From contig NZ_LGAA01000018.1 in assembly GCF_001294465.1 (NCBI RefSeq), positions 186,001-250,000 of the forward strand: a DNA stretch of 64,000 bases. The letters are read 5' to 3'. The notes under the pieces were generated by a model. That model searched no databases. It was not told the DNA's origin and saw only the letters and a list, made by a program, of their open reading frames with translations. Of this stretch, positions 9,723 to 20,191 are shown one piece after another; within the stretch, counting starts at the first letter, position 1, and each line of letters opens with the position of its first letter. The translations under genes and the position numbers were made by a program. Source of the stretch: Moellerella wisconsensis ATCC 35017. Its GTDB lineage: Bacteria; Pseudomonadota; Gammaproteobacteria; Enterobacterales; Enterobacteriaceae.

Positions 9723-10403
9723 TTATTCTGGAAGCCGAATATAGCGTTCAAATACCGTCGATAAATTGGCTAATAGCCACGTTTTACCGGCAATATCTTC
9801 AGTACTCAGAACTTGCGCTATTACCTCTGGTGTCAACAATGCCTCTGCTTGATGCGATAACGGCCAGTAACTAATATGCCATGGTTCATAGGCGACACCG
9901 GCATCCGTGGCGGTAAAGGGACGATAAAAATCAAACGCAGCCATATTCTCTGTCAGCCATTGGCTAAGATGATAAAAATAGCCACCTTCCTCATATTCCC
10001 ACGGTGTTAATTCCAGTGATTTATCTTCAGGAAGCAAAAATGGATCGTAAATATCTAGCTCTGTACCCCAATGATGGCGGCTGGCACCGGGCAGTGCTGA
10101 CCAGCGTAAAATAGCTTCACACAATTGGCCTTCACTAAGATGAGTAATATCAAGCGGTTGGCTATCTGCATCTAATACCACTCTTGCTCCAGTAAACTTA
10201 CCGTTCCAAATAGCTTGTTGGCGTGTAAAATCACGAAACGAGCTGGCAGGTTGCAGTTTAAATCCCGCACGTGCAGCCGCTTGTTGTAAGGCTAAAAAAG
10301 CTTTAGTGGCATTAAATTGTAATCGATGATGGCTATTCAATGACACTAAGTGGCCGCATGCGCGGCCGGTGAGCTGTTCAATAGTTAGGTTGTCATTCGA
10401 CAT
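9723..10403 (-). CDS. M15-family D-alanyl-D-alanine carboxypeptidase-like protein
   Basis: A 226-aa predicted metallopeptidase of the VanY/DdpX-type M15 family, which cleave D-Ala-D-Ala or related peptidoglycan peptides. Zinc-site motifs are visible: SRHHWGTELD (about residues 125-134) and YEPWHISY near 175, plus the SSFRDF segment typical of VanY proteins. There is no obvious signal peptide, so location is uncertain. Its ATG overlaps the dapE stop codon (TAATG), implying translational coupling. Coupling with dapE, which feeds meso-diaminopimelate synthesis, fits a cell-wall role; that link is inference. Confidence 0.88.
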   Translation of the reverse strand: MSNDNLTIEQLTGRACGHLVSLNSHHRLQFNATKAFLALQQAAARAGFKLQPASSFRDFTRQQAIWNGKFTGARVVLDADSQPLDITHLSEGQLCEAILRWSALPGASRHHWGTELDIYDPFLLPEDKSLELTPWEYEEGGYFYHLSQWLTENMAAFDFYRPFTATDAGVAYEPWHISYWPLSHQAEALLTPEVIAQVLSTEDIAGKTWLLANLSTVFERYIRLPE

Positions 10404-11533
10404 TATAACACCAAGCGCTCCATAATATTTTCATAAATAATGGCTAATTGTTGGAGATCGCGCACATTAACGCACTCATTTACTTTATGAATAGTGGCAT
10501 TTAATGGTCCAAGTTCAACCACTTGAGCCCCCATTTTAGCGATAAAACGCCCATCAGATGTTCCACCGCTGGTTGATAATACCGGGACATGACCACAACA
10601 TTGTTCGACAGAAGTGACTACCGCATCGACTAACTTACCTTTAGACGTTAAGAAGGGTTGACCCGATAATGCCCACTGTAAATCATATTTTAGCCCGTGA
10701 CGTTGTAACATATCCTCGACTCGCTGGCGAATGAGCTGGTCTGTGACTTCAGTGCTAAAACGGAAATTAAATTGTACCGACATTTCACCAGGGATCACAT
10801 TATTCGCGCCAGTACCCGCATGTATATTAGCAATTTGCATGCTGGTGGCAGGGAAAAACTGATTCCCGTTATCCCATTCGGTGGCGACAAGTTCTTGTAA
10901 AAAGGCGGTTGCGCGATGCACCGGATTATCCGCAAGTTGTGGATAGGCGACATGTCCTTGAACACCGATGATGGTCAAGTTAGCGGTGATGGAACCGCGA
11001 CGACCATTTTTGATCATATCACCAAGTTGCGATTGGCTAGAGGGTTCACCGACTAAACAATAATCTAAACGCTCATCGCGAGACATTAAAGCTTGAACTA
11101 CTTTTACGGTACCATCCGCGGCTTTGGCTTCTTCATCGGAGGTGATTAAAAAGGCTAAGCGGCCTCGATGATCGGGATATTTTTCGACGAAGCGTTCGGC
11201 AGCGACTACCATCGCTGCAATAGAACCTTTCATATCAGCGGCACCGCGGCCATATAAATGACCATCGATAATTGTTGGGGTGAAGGGAGGCGTAGCCCAA
11301 TGGCTGGGATCGCCGGCAGGTACCACGTCGGTATGCCCAGCAAAAGCTAACGTTTCTCCTTCATTACCACGATAAGCCCAAAAATTAAGGGTTTCACCAA
11401 AAGGCATTCTTTCTATAGTAAAACCAATATTTTCAAGTCGTTGGATAAGTAATTCTTGACAACCTTGATCATCAGGGCTAATAGACGGCTGGCTGATTAA
11501 TTGTTCTGCAAGGGCGATAACAGGGCAGTTCAT
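10403..11533 (-). CDS. dapE: Succinyl-diaminopimelate desuccinylase DapE
   Basis: DapE removes succinate from N-succinyl-LL-diaminopimelate in lysine and peptidoglycan precursor synthesis. It is an M20-family di-zinc hydrolase; [27 protein letters not shown] and the C-terminal [11 protein letters not shown] carry the metal and catalytic residues. I chose the ATG at 11533 (376 aa), which has GAGG 6 nt upstream and aligns with E. coli DapE. An in-frame ATG at 11545 overlaps the yffB stop as ATGA and may also be used. The gene is downstream of yffB and couples to an M15 peptidase. Confidence 0.96.
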   Translation of the reverse strand: MNCPVIALAEQLISQPSISPDDQGCQELLIQRLENIGFTIERMPFGETLNFWAYRGNEGETLAFAGHTDVVPAGDPSHWATPPFTPTIIDGHLYGRGAADMKGSIAAMVVAAERFVEKYPDHRGRLAFLITSDEEAKAADGTVKVVQALMSRDERLDYCLVGEPSSQSQLGDMIKNGRRGSITANLTIIGVQGHVAYPQLADNPVHRATAFLQELVATEWDNGNQFFPATSMQIANIHAGTGANNVIPGEMSVQFNFRFSTEVTDQLIRQRVEDMLQRHGLKYDLQWALSGQPFLTSKGKLVDAVVTSVEQCCGHVPVLSTSGGTSDGRFIAKMGAQVVELGPLNATIHKVNECVNVRDLQQLAIIYENIMERLVL

Positions 11534-11541
11534 GATTGACC

Positions 11542-11919
11542 TCATCCAATAAATTGTTGATATTCTGTCTCAGAAAAACCGAGGTGATAGCGGTTATTTG
11601 GTGCAACTAACACTGGGCGTTTGATCATCGCGGGTTCAGCCAGTAATACGGCTTTAGCGCTGGCTGCATCTTTTACTGCATTTTTTTGTTCATTAGTTAG
11701 TTTTCGCCAAGTAGTGCCGCGTTTATTTACTAACACTTCCCAACCGAGAGCAGCGATAAATTGGTCGAGCAGCACTTCATCAATTCCATCAACGCGATAA
11801 TCATGAAACTGATAAGTGATACCTTTATCATCCAGCCAACGGCGTGCTTTTTTTATGGTGTCACAGTTTTTAATACCGTACATAATGAAAGTGGAATGAC
11901 GGTGGCTGTTATCTGTCAT
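11542..11919 (-). CDS. yffB: ArsC/Spx-family protein YffB
   Basis: A 125-aa thioredoxin-fold protein of the arsenate reductase-like ArsC/Spx family. The signature [16 protein letters not shown] holds the single conserved cysteine (C19), and KRGTTWRKL and IKRPVL are family motifs. E. coli YffB interacts with glutathione but has no arsenate reductase activity; its role is unclear. The start at 11919 has AAGG 8 nt upstream and gives a short extra N-terminal segment. Linkage to dapE is conserved in enterobacteria. Confidence 0.93.
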   Translation of the reverse strand: MTDNSHRHSTFIMYGIKNCDTIKKARRWLDDKGITYQFHDYRVDGIDEVLLDQFIAALGWEVLVNKRGTTWRKLTNEQKNAVKDAASAKAVLLAEPAMIKRPVLVAPNNRYHLGFSETEYQQFIG

Positions 11920-12531
11920 ACTATTTACCTTTTGGTTATCACTAATTATTTACTACATAATGCGTGAAAAAGTCAGTCTGATCCAGCCCTTAGGTGTAAA
12001 AGTGATGCCATCAAATCTGTCAAGATAACTGTCGATATAGCCTATATTAAAGTGTTATTTATTGTTTAATTCAGTATATTCTAACTTTTTATAGCGTATT
12101 TTATTTTAAATAAATAACCTTCATTTATTTTATAACGATTACTAGTTATCTTAAAATACCCTATTTTATTTAGTGTTTTAATCTGCCGTTGTTAGTAGAT
12201 AATAATCAAATCGTTCAGTTTATTTGGGGTGTTAACTGATTCTATGTTGATAAAGTTTCATTGTTCAGCATTAATTTTATTTGTTTTTCATTATTTTGGG
12301 TTTTATTTTTTATTACCATGATAAAATTATTTTATCAAAAATGGATTTAATCATTTAGAGGTGTTTTAATGGTTATTTTAACACTAATAAATAATTGGAT
12401 ATTAAAATATTAACGTTAAGCTATAAGATTATTATGTGAGTTAGAAATTTATTTATAATACTAGTTAGTTTATGTAATGATATGTGTTAATGAGTTATAT
12501 AACAAATAATAAGTATGTTTTATTCGTATCA
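11920..12531. other. AT-rich intergenic region, yffB upstream and narP-like downstream
   Basis: About 610 bp of strongly AT-rich DNA. It must hold the yffB-dapE promoter near its left end. I see no recognisable gene, decayed gene or RNA element in the rest. The composition is of the kind often bound by H-NS. Confidence 0.5.
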
Positions 12532-13152
12532 CTATTTAGTGCGTAAATAAATTAAGCTGGCTTCTAATCGTGAACGAGCCTGTAATTTTTTCAATAAATT
12601 TCTAATATGAACTTTAACGGTTTCTTCAGAAATAAATAGCGCTTTAGAGATTTCTTTATTTTTTAATCCTGAGGATATTTCCTGTAATACTTCAAACTCA
12701 CGTTTAGTCAGAAAAGACAGAGGGTCTTGATATTTATGGCGATTTATCAAGAACTGATATACTTTTTCGCTGAATACAGTATGGCCCTGTGCTGCTCGGC
12801 GGATACTGTTCATTAACATATCTAGTTCGCAATCCTTTAATAAATAGCCATTAGCTCCGGCATCCATAGCACTGTAAATATCATTACGATTTGCAGAGAA
12901 TGAAAGAATAAGGACGTAGGTTTGTAGGCAGTATTTTCGTAATTGACGAATGATCTCGATGCCTTTCATGTTTGAAAGGTTAATATCCATCATGATAATA
13001 TTAGGTTGTATTTTACTGGCTATATTAATGGCATCAGAACCATTATTAGTTTCTGCTGCCACGATAAATTTCTTTTCACTTTCGACTAATTGCCTTAATC
13101 CATGTCGCATCACTGGATGGTCATCAATAATCATAATTGAACTATTAGACAT
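12532..13152 (-). CDS. NarP/NarL-type response regulator
   Basis: A 206-aa two-component regulator with a CheY-like receiver (residues 1-120) and a LuxR/FixJ-type HTH (about 145-203). The acidic pocket D10/D11, phosphoacceptor D56 and the LLKD lysine are present. The C-terminal SEETVKVHIRNLLKKLQARSR matches the NarP/NarL subgroup best. In E. coli, narQ lies upstream of yffB, but no sensor kinase is adjacent here, so the partner must be elsewhere. AT-rich DNA flanks both sides. NarP itself is the most likely identity, but a paralogue responding to another signal is possible. Confidence 0.85.
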   Translation of the reverse strand: MSNSSIMIIDDHPVMRHGLRQLVESEKKFIVAAETNNGSDAINIASKIQPNIIMMDINLSNMKGIEIIRQLRKYCLQTYVLILSFSANRNDIYSAMDAGANGYLLKDCELDMLMNSIRRAAQGHTVFSEKVYQFLINRHKYQDPLSFLTKREFEVLQEISSGLKNKEISKALFISEETVKVHIRNLLKKLQARSRLEASLIYLRTK

Positions 13153-13614
13153 ATTTTACTCCTTTAGCAGTTTGTTCGGGCGATTGATTAAATTCTTTGA
13201 TTGTTAAACGTAAGTTATTTAATGAAAGTTATTTTTTATCCTTATTTATGCTGAGTTAATTGATTTATTTTGCTTAGTTTGAGTGTTTTAATTGATTTTA
13301 TTTTTTAATGGCATAGTTTCTAATGGTATTAATTAATATTTTTGTGATTATTTTAATAGCGATGTTAATTGGAATATTATTGTATCTGGCTGATGATAAC
13401 CTAATCTTATTAGATATAAAATAGGCATTGTTAATAGTTAGTATTCATATATTTTCATACTAATTGATGACATGGCCGGTGAAAATTACATCGATTAGAT
13501 AGAACCATCTCAGATAAATAAAAATTATGTAATTTCGAGCGATGTTCATGATTTAGCTATGCGTTATGTTTATACTAGTTTGGCTCTTACCTCTATAAGA
13601 TTAGAAAGGACGTT
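13153..13614. promoter_or_regulatory. Divergent region between the NarP-like gene and maeB
   Basis: About 460 bp of AT-rich DNA separating divergent starts. AAGGA precedes maeB. I see no clear operator, and no remnant of a sensor kinase gene in any frame that I could recognise. Confidence 0.4.
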
Positions 13615-15897
13615 ATGATGGACAAACAATTAAAACAAAGTGCTCTTGATTTTCACGAATTTCCACAGCCAGGAAAGATAGCGGTAACGCCGACTAAACC
13701 CTTAACCACCCAGCGTGATTTAGCGTTAGCTTATTCTCCGGGCGTTGCTGCGCCTTGCCTTGAAATTGCAGAAGATCCTTTAGCGGCTTATCGCTATACC
13801 GCAAAAGGCAATTTAGTCGGTGTTATTTCTAACGGCACTGCAGTGTTGGGGCTGGGTAATATAGGGGCTTTAGCCGGTAAGCCAGTCATGGAAGGTAAAG
13901 GCGTCTTATTTAAAAAATTCTCGGGTATTGATGTCTTTGATATTGAAATAGATGAAACCGATCCTGACAAATTGATCGAAGTTGTAGCGGCGATGGAGCC
14001 GACCTTTGGTGGGATTAACTTAGAAGATATTAAAGCGCCCGAGTGTTTCTATATTGAAAAAAAACTGCGTGAGCGCATGAATATCCCCGTTTTTCATGAT
14101 GATCAACATGGTACCGCAATTATTTGTACTGCTGCTGTTTTGAATGGACTACGTATTGTTAAAAAACAGATTGAAAATGTACGTTTAGTCGTTTCAGGCG
14201 CCGGGGCGGCTTCTATTGCTTGTATGAATTTGTTACTGACCTTAGGCCTGAAACGTGAAAATATCACGGTATGTGATTCAAAAGGCGTAATTTATAAAGG
14301 TCGTGATACGCGCATGGATGTTACTAAAGCCGCGTATGCTATTGACGATAATGGCAGCAGAACTCTCGCTGATGTTATACCAAATGCTGATATCTTCCTC
14401 GGTTGCTCAGGCCCTAAAGTCCTTACGCCTGAGATGGTTAAAACCATGGCAAAAGACCCGTTAATTTTAGCATTAGCCAACCCAGAACCTGAAATTTTAC
14501 CGCCATTAGCTAAACAAGTGCGCCCAGATGCGATTATTTGTACCGGACGCTCTGATTATCCGAATCAGGTCAATAACGTCTTATGTTTCCCGTTTATTTT
14601 CCGTGGCGCGCTAGATGTTGGGGCAACGGCTATTAACGAAGAAATGAAATTAGCCTGTGTACATGCGATTGCTGATTTAGCTTTAGCTGAACAAAATGAA
14701 GAAGTTGCTTCTGCGTATGGTGATCAAGATTTATGCTTTGGTCCAGAATATATTATTCCTAAGCCATTTGATCCACGTCTTATCGTAAAAATAGCGCCAG
14801 CTGTAGCGAAAGCCGCAATGGACTCAGGGGTTGCAACGCGTCCAATTAGTGATTTTGATGCTTATACCGAACGACTCAATCAGTTTGTGTATAAAACAAA
14901 CTTGTTTATGAAACCTATTTTCTCACAGGCGAAAAAAGAGAAAAAACGCATTGTATTAGCTGAAGGTGAAGATAATCGCGTATTACATGCAACTCAAGAA
15001 TTAGTATCTTTAGGATTAGCACACCCTATATTGATCGGACGCCCAAGCGTTATTGAAAGCCGAATCAATAAGTTAGGTTTACATCTTGAAATCGGCAAAG
15101 ATTTTGAAATCGTTAATAATGAAAACGATCCACGTTTTAAAGAATACTGGCAAGAATATTATCAAATTATGAAACGCCGTGGGGTTTCGCCAGAAATGGC
15201 ACGTCGTGCAGTGATAGGTAATCCAACCTTAATTGGCGGTATTATGGTGTTACGAGGTGAAGCCGATGGCATGATTTGCGGTACTGTAGGCAGTTATAGC
15301 GAACACTATGACGTGGTAAAAAACATTTTTGGTTTCCGCGAAGGTGTTCACACCGCAGGGGCGATGAATGCGTTATTACTGCCGACGGGTAATACGTTTA
15401 TCACTGATACGTATGTTAATGAAGATCCAACAGCAGAACAACTAGCCGAAATAACGATTATGGCGGCAGATACCGTGCGTCGTTTTGGTATTGAGCCTAA
15501 AGTGGCGTTATTATCTCGTTCCAGTTTTGGTTCATCAGATTGTCCTTCCGCGCAAAAAATGCGTGATACGCTAGCCTTGGTTCGAGCGAAAGCCCCGAAT
15601 TTAGAGATAGACGGTGAAATGCACGCCGATGCAGCGTTGGTAGAAGCAATTCGTCAGGATGTAATGCCGGATAGTCCGCTAAAAGGTTCAGCTAATCTAT
15701 TGATTATGCCAACGATGGAGGCTGCACGTATCAGTTATAATTTGTTACGCGTGACCAGCTCAGACGGCGTAACGGTGGGGCCTGTATTAATGGGGGTAGC
15801 AAAACCAGTGCATGTTTTAACTCAAATTGCTTCGGTGCGTCGTATTGTTAATATGGTCGCATTAGCTGCCGTAGAAGCACAAACGCAACCCTTATAG
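13615..15897 (+). CDS. maeB: NADP-dependent malic enzyme MaeB
   Basis: MaeB oxidatively decarboxylates malate to pyruvate, producing NADPH. The 760-aa protein has the N-terminal malic domain, an NAD(P)-binding Rossmann domain with [13 protein letters not shown], and a C-terminal phosphotransacetylase-like domain (from about 430) that acts as regulatory module in the E. coli enzyme. HDDQHGTA and [14 protein letters not shown] carry metal and substrate residues. ATG codons at 13615 and 13618 are both possible after AAGGA. Full length and strongly conserved. Confidence 0.97.
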   Translation: MMDKQLKQSALDFHEFPQPGKIAVTPTKPLTTQRDLALAYSPGVAAPCLEIAEDPLAAYRYTAKGNLVGVISNGTAVLGLGNIGALAGKPVMEGKGVLFKKFSGIDVFDIEIDETDPDKLIEVVAAMEPTFGGINLEDIKAPECFYIEKKLRERMNIPVFHDDQHGTAIICTAAVLNGLRIVKKQIENVRLVVSGAGAASIACMNLLLTLGLKRENITVCDSKGVIYKGRDTRMDVTKAAYAIDDNGSRTLADVIPNADIFLGCSGPKVLTPEMVKTMAKDPLILALANPEPEILPPLAKQVRPDAIICTGRSDYPNQVNNVLCFPFIFRGALDVGATAINEEMKLACVHAIADLALAEQNEEVASAYGDQDLCFGPEYIIPKPFDPRLIVKIAPAVAKAAMDSGVATRPISDFDAYTERLNQFVYKTNLFMKPIFSQAKKEKKRIVLAEGEDNRVLHATQELVSLGLAHPILIGRPSVIESRINKLGLHLEIGKDFEIVNNENDPRFKEYWQEYYQIMKRRGVSPEMARRAVIGNPTLIGGIMVLRGEADGMICGTVGSYSEHYDVVKNIFGFREGVHTAGAMNALLLPTGNTFITDTYVNEDPTAEQLAEITIMAADTVRRFGIEPKVALLSRSSFGSSDCPSAQKMRDTLALVRAKAPNLEIDGEMHADAALVEAIRQDVMPDSPLKGSANLLIMPTMEAARISYNLLRVTSSDGVTVGPVLMGVAKPVHVLTQIASVRRIVNMVALAAVEAQTQPL

Positions 15898-15964
15898 TAG
15901 CTAAAACTCTGTGAGCTTATCGTTAATCCCGCCAGCATTATAATAGGCTAGGGCACTAAATTGA

Positions 15965-15998
15965 CCTCTGTAACAGTATAAGGTTACAGAGGTTTTTT
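15965..15998 (+). terminator. Intrinsic terminator of maeB
   Basis: A perfect 10-bp stem (CCTCTGTAAC/GTTACAGAGG) with an 8-nt loop is followed by six T residues. Confidence 0.92.
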
Positions 15999-16074
15999 AT
16001 TGCTAATAGTTCTCATTACCGCTATCTTGGGCGGCCTATTTGCTACATTAGTTTAACGTTTCGAGCTATCATTC

Positions 16075-16962
16075 ATGAAATCAAAATTGATTAAATTCAA
16101 TAAATTAATTCTATCAGTATCCTTATTTTTGCTGGCGGGCTGTGTTCAATCATTGAATCAACCATCAGACAAACCATCTATTGATCCCTTAGCGGCAGAA
16201 TTAATTACCCACGGAAATATTATTGATTTGCATACCGGTAAAGCGATAACTCCGGCACAGTTGGTACAGCGGTTATCGGATTCGTCATTGGTGATAGTCG
16301 GGGAAAAGCACGATAACCGTTATCATCATCAGATTGAACGTTGGCTAATACAGCAAGTTGCACAGCAGCGACCACAAGGCGCTGTTTTGCTGGAAATGCT
16401 GGTTCCTGCCCAACAGCCGAAGGTCGATCAAGTGAAGCAATGGCTGCGATCCAAACCTTATGTTCGTGATGAGACATTACAGCATGCATTAGCTTGGCAG
16501 CAGGGCTGGCCGTGGGAACATTATGGCGAGTTTACAAAAACGTTACTTTATGCATCATATCCGCTATTAGCTGCCAATTTAGATCGGCAGGAAATTACCC
16601 AACTGTATGATAATCCGATACAACTGGCCGGTACTTATTCTACCCAACCGACAGTCCGCGAGATGATAAATCAAATGATCGATAGCTCGCATGGCGGTCA
16701 ATTAACCGCAGAGCAAATAAATAAAATGACGACTATCCAACAAATGCGTGATCGCCGTATGGCACAGCAATTATTAGCCGCGCCGCGTCCTGCGTGGTTA
16801 TTTGCTGGTGGATATCATGCAACTCGAGTCGTTGGTGTACCATTGCATGTGCAGGATCTGGCGTCGAGTGCTGAGATGAGTGTGCTTATCCTCAGTGAAC
16901 AAGGCAGTGAAATTAATAATATGCATGCCGATTATGTTTGGTATACCCCAAGTTCTTCATAG
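16075..16962 (+). CDS. ChaN-family (DUF399) lipoprotein
   Basis: A 295-aa lipoprotein with a signal peptide ending LLAGC (C22 lipidated). The rest is a Haem_bd_ChaN/DUF399 domain; motifs include VIVGEKHDN near residue 75, and a C-terminal FAGGYHATRVVGVP segment. Campylobacter ChaN binds haem and is iron-regulated, and many family members sit near TonB systems. Here a TonB-like gene follows 135 bp downstream. The ATG at 16075 has no strong Shine-Dalgarno. Haem or iron handling at the outer membrane is the best hypothesis. Confidence 0.85.
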   Translation: MKSKLIKFNKLILSVSLFLLAGCVQSLNQPSDKPSIDPLAAELITHGNIIDLHTGKAITPAQLVQRLSDSSLVIVGEKHDNRYHHQIERWLIQQVAQQRPQGAVLLEMLVPAQQPKVDQVKQWLRSKPYVRDETLQHALAWQQGWPWEHYGEFTKTLLYASYPLLAANLDRQEITQLYDNPIQLAGTYSTQPTVREMINQMIDSSHGGQLTAEQINKMTTIQQMRDRRMAQQLLAAPRPAWLFAGGYHATRVVGVPLHVQDLASSAEMSVLILSEQGSEINNMHADYVWYTPSSS

Positions 16963-17058
16963 AAAGCGTTAGCATGACTGCGCCAATAGGGGATTTGGGT
17001 CCGAAAAATCACTTTGGCGCAGATAATCTGTCTAAATAACTGTCATTTTATCTTTAAG

Positions 17059-17073
17059 TGATTATCATTCTCA
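17059..17073 (+). promoter_or_regulatory. Fur box upstream of the TonB-like gene
   Basis: TGATTATCATTCTCA matches the 7-1-7 Fur consensus TGATAATNATTATCA at 12 of the 14 defined positions. It lies 25-39 bp before the TonB-like start, where iron-bound Fur would repress transcription. It sits between chaN and tonB, so the downstream genes have their own iron-responsive promoter. Confidence 0.75.
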
Positions 17074-17097
17074 TATATTTATTGTCCATTAGATGAG

Positions 17098-17910
17098 ATG
17101 TTATTACCGAAGATGAAGACCTTGCTGCTTCCCTCTGATAACCGAATAAACCTGATTATCGCCGGCATAATTGCTCTCGCGATACATGGGGTGTTTTTGG
17201 CTTGGTTAATGACTAAAAATAATATCTATCAATGGGATGAAGTATTACCTGCCGCTTCAGTGATTGTAGAGTTTTCGTTTGATCATCAAGCTAAAAAACA
17301 GATTGAGCCGCATATTGGGCCAGAGCAGCAATTGTCCGCATTGATGACAGCCCAAGAAGCCATGCGTGAGACACCGCAATGGTTATTATTGGCCGAGAAT
17401 GAACAGGCAGATATACAGGTGCAGCCTAAAAAATCACCGCAGCAACAGCAAAAACCCATAATTTCAGCCGTACCTACGCCGAAAAATATCCCCGCACAGC
17501 GACCTAGCGACAATACCCAAGCTAGCCGGGCACAGTTTACTAGCGACGCTATTGCCCAAATCGTGAGTGATAAAACGGCGGCAAGTTATCAAAGTGAGTC
17601 CCATGAAGTGAACAATGAGGAGCAGCAATGGCAGGCACGGGTACTTGGGCATTTAATCAAGTTTAAGCAATATCCCACAGATGCACATCGGCGAAATCGC
17701 AGCGGGACACCAGTAGTGTCGTTTGTAGTCGATGCCGAGGGTTATGTACTGCAACAGTCATTATTGCGTAGCTCAGGAACACGGGCATTAGATAGAGAAG
17801 CTGAACGAGTTATCAAACGCGCCCAACCGCTGCCAATTCCGCCGCCCGAAGCGTTAGCTCACGGGCAAGTAACGGTGATTTTACCCATTGTTTTTTTATT
17901 AAATGAGTGA
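17098..17910 (+). CDS. TonB/HasB-like energy transducer
   Basis: A 270-aa TonB-family protein. A single membrane anchor (about residues 19-38) is followed by a Gln/Pro/Lys-rich periplasmic linker and a C-terminal TonB domain (about 175-270), with YPTDAHRRNRSGTPVVSFVVD and RSSGTRALDREAERVI. The linker lacks the long Glu-Pro/Lys-Pro runs of housekeeping TonB, resembling dedicated transducers such as HasB. It probably couples proton-motive force to the receptor gene about 2.8 kb downstream; no ExbB/ExbD genes are present here. A Fur box precedes it. Start codon choice between 17098 and 17113 is uncertain. Confidence 0.85.
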   Translation: MLLPKMKTLLLPSDNRINLIIAGIIALAIHGVFLAWLMTKNNIYQWDEVLPAASVIVEFSFDHQAKKQIEPHIGPEQQLSALMTAQEAMRETPQWLLLAENEQADIQVQPKKSPQQQQKPIISAVPTPKNIPAQRPSDNTQASRAQFTSDAIAQIVSDKTAASYQSESHEVNNEEQQWQARVLGHLIKFKQYPTDAHRRNRSGTPVVSFVVDAEGYVLQQSLLRSSGTRALDREAERVIKRAQPLPIPPPEALAHGQVTVILPIVFLLNE

Positions 17911-17977
17911 GTTTTGGTCAATATGCTAAAAAGCACATTATTTTCACCGGTTACTGAATGAATTAAAGAGAAAATAA

Positions 17978-20191
17978 ATGCATAAACCATTAAGCTGGAT
18001 GCTTGATCCGCAGCGGATCGCACATTGGTGCTTGATTGCCCTATTAAGTTTTAATTCAGGAAATATATTGGCGGAGGAAAAAATGAACGCACCGCAGGCT
18101 AAAAAACAGCCCCATAGCATGACAATTCATGGTGATACTCGCCTCGATAACTATTATTGGCTGCGCGATGATGAGCGTCAGTCGCCGGAGGTTCTCGATT
18201 ATCTTGAGCAGGAAAATCGCTATACTCAGCAGATGCTGGCGCCCGGTGAAACGCTGCGTGAAGAGATTTACACCGAATTAGTCGGTCGCATGAAACAAGA
18301 CGATCAATCCGTGCCTTATACCTCAAATGGTTACACTTATCGTACGGTGTATGTTAGCGGCAAAAATTATCCAATTTATCAACGAAAACCTGCGACTCGC
18401 CGAGCAGAAAATCAACATAATAGTCAGCAAAATAACAGTGATCTAGAAAGTAACCAAGATGATTGGCAAACGCTGATCGATGGTAATCAACGCGCAGAAG
18501 GCAGTGAGTTTTATCGTCTTGGCGCATTAGCGATTTCACCGGACAATAAAATTATCGCGGTTGCTGAAGATAAACAAGGACGCAATAATTTTTCGATTTC
18601 ATTTCGCCAAGTTGATGATAATGCATGGCAAGATAATGTCTTGCAGGGGACCTCGGGGAATATAGTCTGGGCGGCAGATAGCAACACACTGTTTTATGTG
18701 CATAAACATCCTAAAACGCTGTTACCTTATCAAGTCTATCGTCATCAATATGGCAGTACACAGCAGCATGATCAGAAAATTTATGAAGAGCTGGACGACA
18801 CTTTTTATATCAGTTTGTCTAAATCGACGTCTAAACAGTACATTTTAGTCGCGATAACCAGTACAGAAACTGCGGAATATCGCTTAATTGATGCCGCTAA
18901 TCCACAGCGCGAGATGGTGACGTTTAAACCTCGAGAAATCGGCATCGAATATTATCTTGATCACTTTAAAGATAATTTTTATTTGCGTGCTAATCATGAA
19001 AATGAACTGTTTGGTTTATATTCTACCGACCATCCTGGAAATAACTGGAAAACGGTAATTGCCCCGCGTGAGGGGATTGATCTGGAAGATTTTGAGTTAT
19101 TCAATAAATGGTTAGTGACTGAAGAGCGTGAAAATGGTCTGGTTAAGTTACGTCAAATTAATTGGCAAACCCAAGAAGAGCGCTATATTCCGTTAGATGA
19201 TCCCGCCTATATGGTGTGGATTGGTTATAATCCAGAGCCTGATAGTGACTATTTACGCTATGGTTATTCCTCAATGACCACGCCGACCACCACTTTTGAA
19301 ATAAATATGTGCACTCAAGAACGCCAGTTATTAAAACAGCAAGACGTTAAAGGGTTTAATGGCGCATTATACGCCAGTAAACGGGTATGGATTGAGGCGC
19401 AGGATGGTGTAAAAGTCCCGGTTTCATTGGTGTATCGTAGTGATCTGTTTAAAACGGGTGATAATCCATTATTAGTCTACGGCTATGGTGCTTACGGCGC
19501 TAGCATGGATCCATCGTTTAGTTCTTCACGCTTGTCATTATTAGATCGAGGTTTTGTGTATGCGATTGCCCATATTCGAGGCGGCGGTGAGCTGGGTAAA
19601 AAATGGTATAATCAAGGTAAATTAGCCAATAAGAAAAATACTTTTACTGATTTTATCGATGTTACTCATGGATTGATTTCCTTGGGTTATGGCCATCCTG
19701 AGCATATTTATGCTATGGGGGGCAGTGCGGGGGGATTGTTGATGGGCGCGGTGATTAATATGGCGCCGGGGTTATATCAAGGCGTGGTGGCTGCGGTGCC
19801 ATTTGTGGATGTTATGACCACCATGCTAGATGCATCTATTCCGCTAACTACTGGGGAATATGATGAGTGGGGCGATCCTAATCAGTCAAAGGCTTATTTT
19901 ACTATGTTGGCCTATAGTCCTTATGACAATATAAAACCACAGCGATATCCGCATTTGTTGGTTACTACGGGATTGCATGATTCGCAAGTACAATATTGGG
20001 AACCGGCAAAATGGGTGGCTAAGCTACGCGATTATAAACAAGGTAACTCTTTACTCTTATTGGAAACCAATATGAGCGCGGGACATGGTGGTAAATCTGG
20101 TCGTTTTAGTGCACTGGAAGATATTGCAACCGAATACAGTTTTTTGTTAATGCTGGAAAATAAAGCTAATTATTTCCCACAATTAAACTAA
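17978..20191 (+). CDS. ptrB: Oligopeptidase B (protease II), S9 family, with N-terminal extension
   Basis: Oligopeptidase B is a serine peptidase that cuts small peptides after Lys/Arg. The product has a beta-propeller domain and a C-terminal alpha/beta-hydrolase domain with nucleophile motif GGSAGG, DSQVQYWEP and the SAGHGGKSGR histidine motif. The 737-aa frame from 17978 adds 35 residues resembling a signal peptide (hydrophobic WCLIALLSF, ending NILA-EE). An internal ATG at 18083 has an excellent GGAGG 5 nt upstream and matches the cytosolic E. coli start. A Gln/Asn-rich insertion lies near residue 145. It follows tonB by 67 bp, probably in one transcript. Confidence 0.92.
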   Translation: MHKPLSWMLDPQRIAHWCLIALLSFNSGNILAEEKMNAPQAKKQPHSMTIHGDTRLDNYYWLRDDERQSPEVLDYLEQENRYTQQMLAPGETLREEIYTELVGRMKQDDQSVPYTSNGYTYRTVYVSGKNYPIYQRKPATRRAENQHNSQQNNSDLESNQDDWQTLIDGNQRAEGSEFYRLGALAISPDNKIIAVAEDKQGRNNFSISFRQVDDNAWQDNVLQGTSGNIVWAADSNTLFYVHKHPKTLLPYQVYRHQYGSTQQHDQKIYEELDDTFYISLSKSTSKQYILVAITSTETAEYRLIDAANPQREMVTFKPREIGIEYYLDHFKDNFYLRANHENELFGLYSTDHPGNNWKTVIAPREGIDLEDFELFNKWLVTEERENGLVKLRQINWQTQEERYIPLDDPAYMVWIGYNPEPDSDYLRYGYSSMTTPTTTFEINMCTQERQLLKQQDVKGFNGALYASKRVWIEAQDGVKVPVSLVYRSDLFKTGDNPLLVYGYGAYGASMDPSFSSSRLSLLDRGFVYAIAHIRGGGELGKKWYNQGKLANKKNTFTDFIDVTHGLISLGYGHPEHIYAMGGSAGGLLMGAVINMAPGLYQGVVAAVPFVDVMTTMLDASIPLTTGEYDEWGDPNQSKAYFTMLAYSPYDNIKPQRYPHLLVTTGLHDSQVQYWEPAKWVAKLRDYKQGNSLLLLETNMSAGHGGKSGRFSALEDIATEYSFLLMLENKANYFPQLN
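18073..18077 (+). promoter_or_regulatory. Strong internal ribosome binding site in ptrB
   Basis: GGAGG lies 5 nt before the in-frame ATG at 18083 and would give a 702-aa cytosolic oligopeptidase B. The upstream ATG at 17978 has only a weak GAGA-type site. This makes the short form likely the main product, with the long form possible. Confidence 0.7.
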
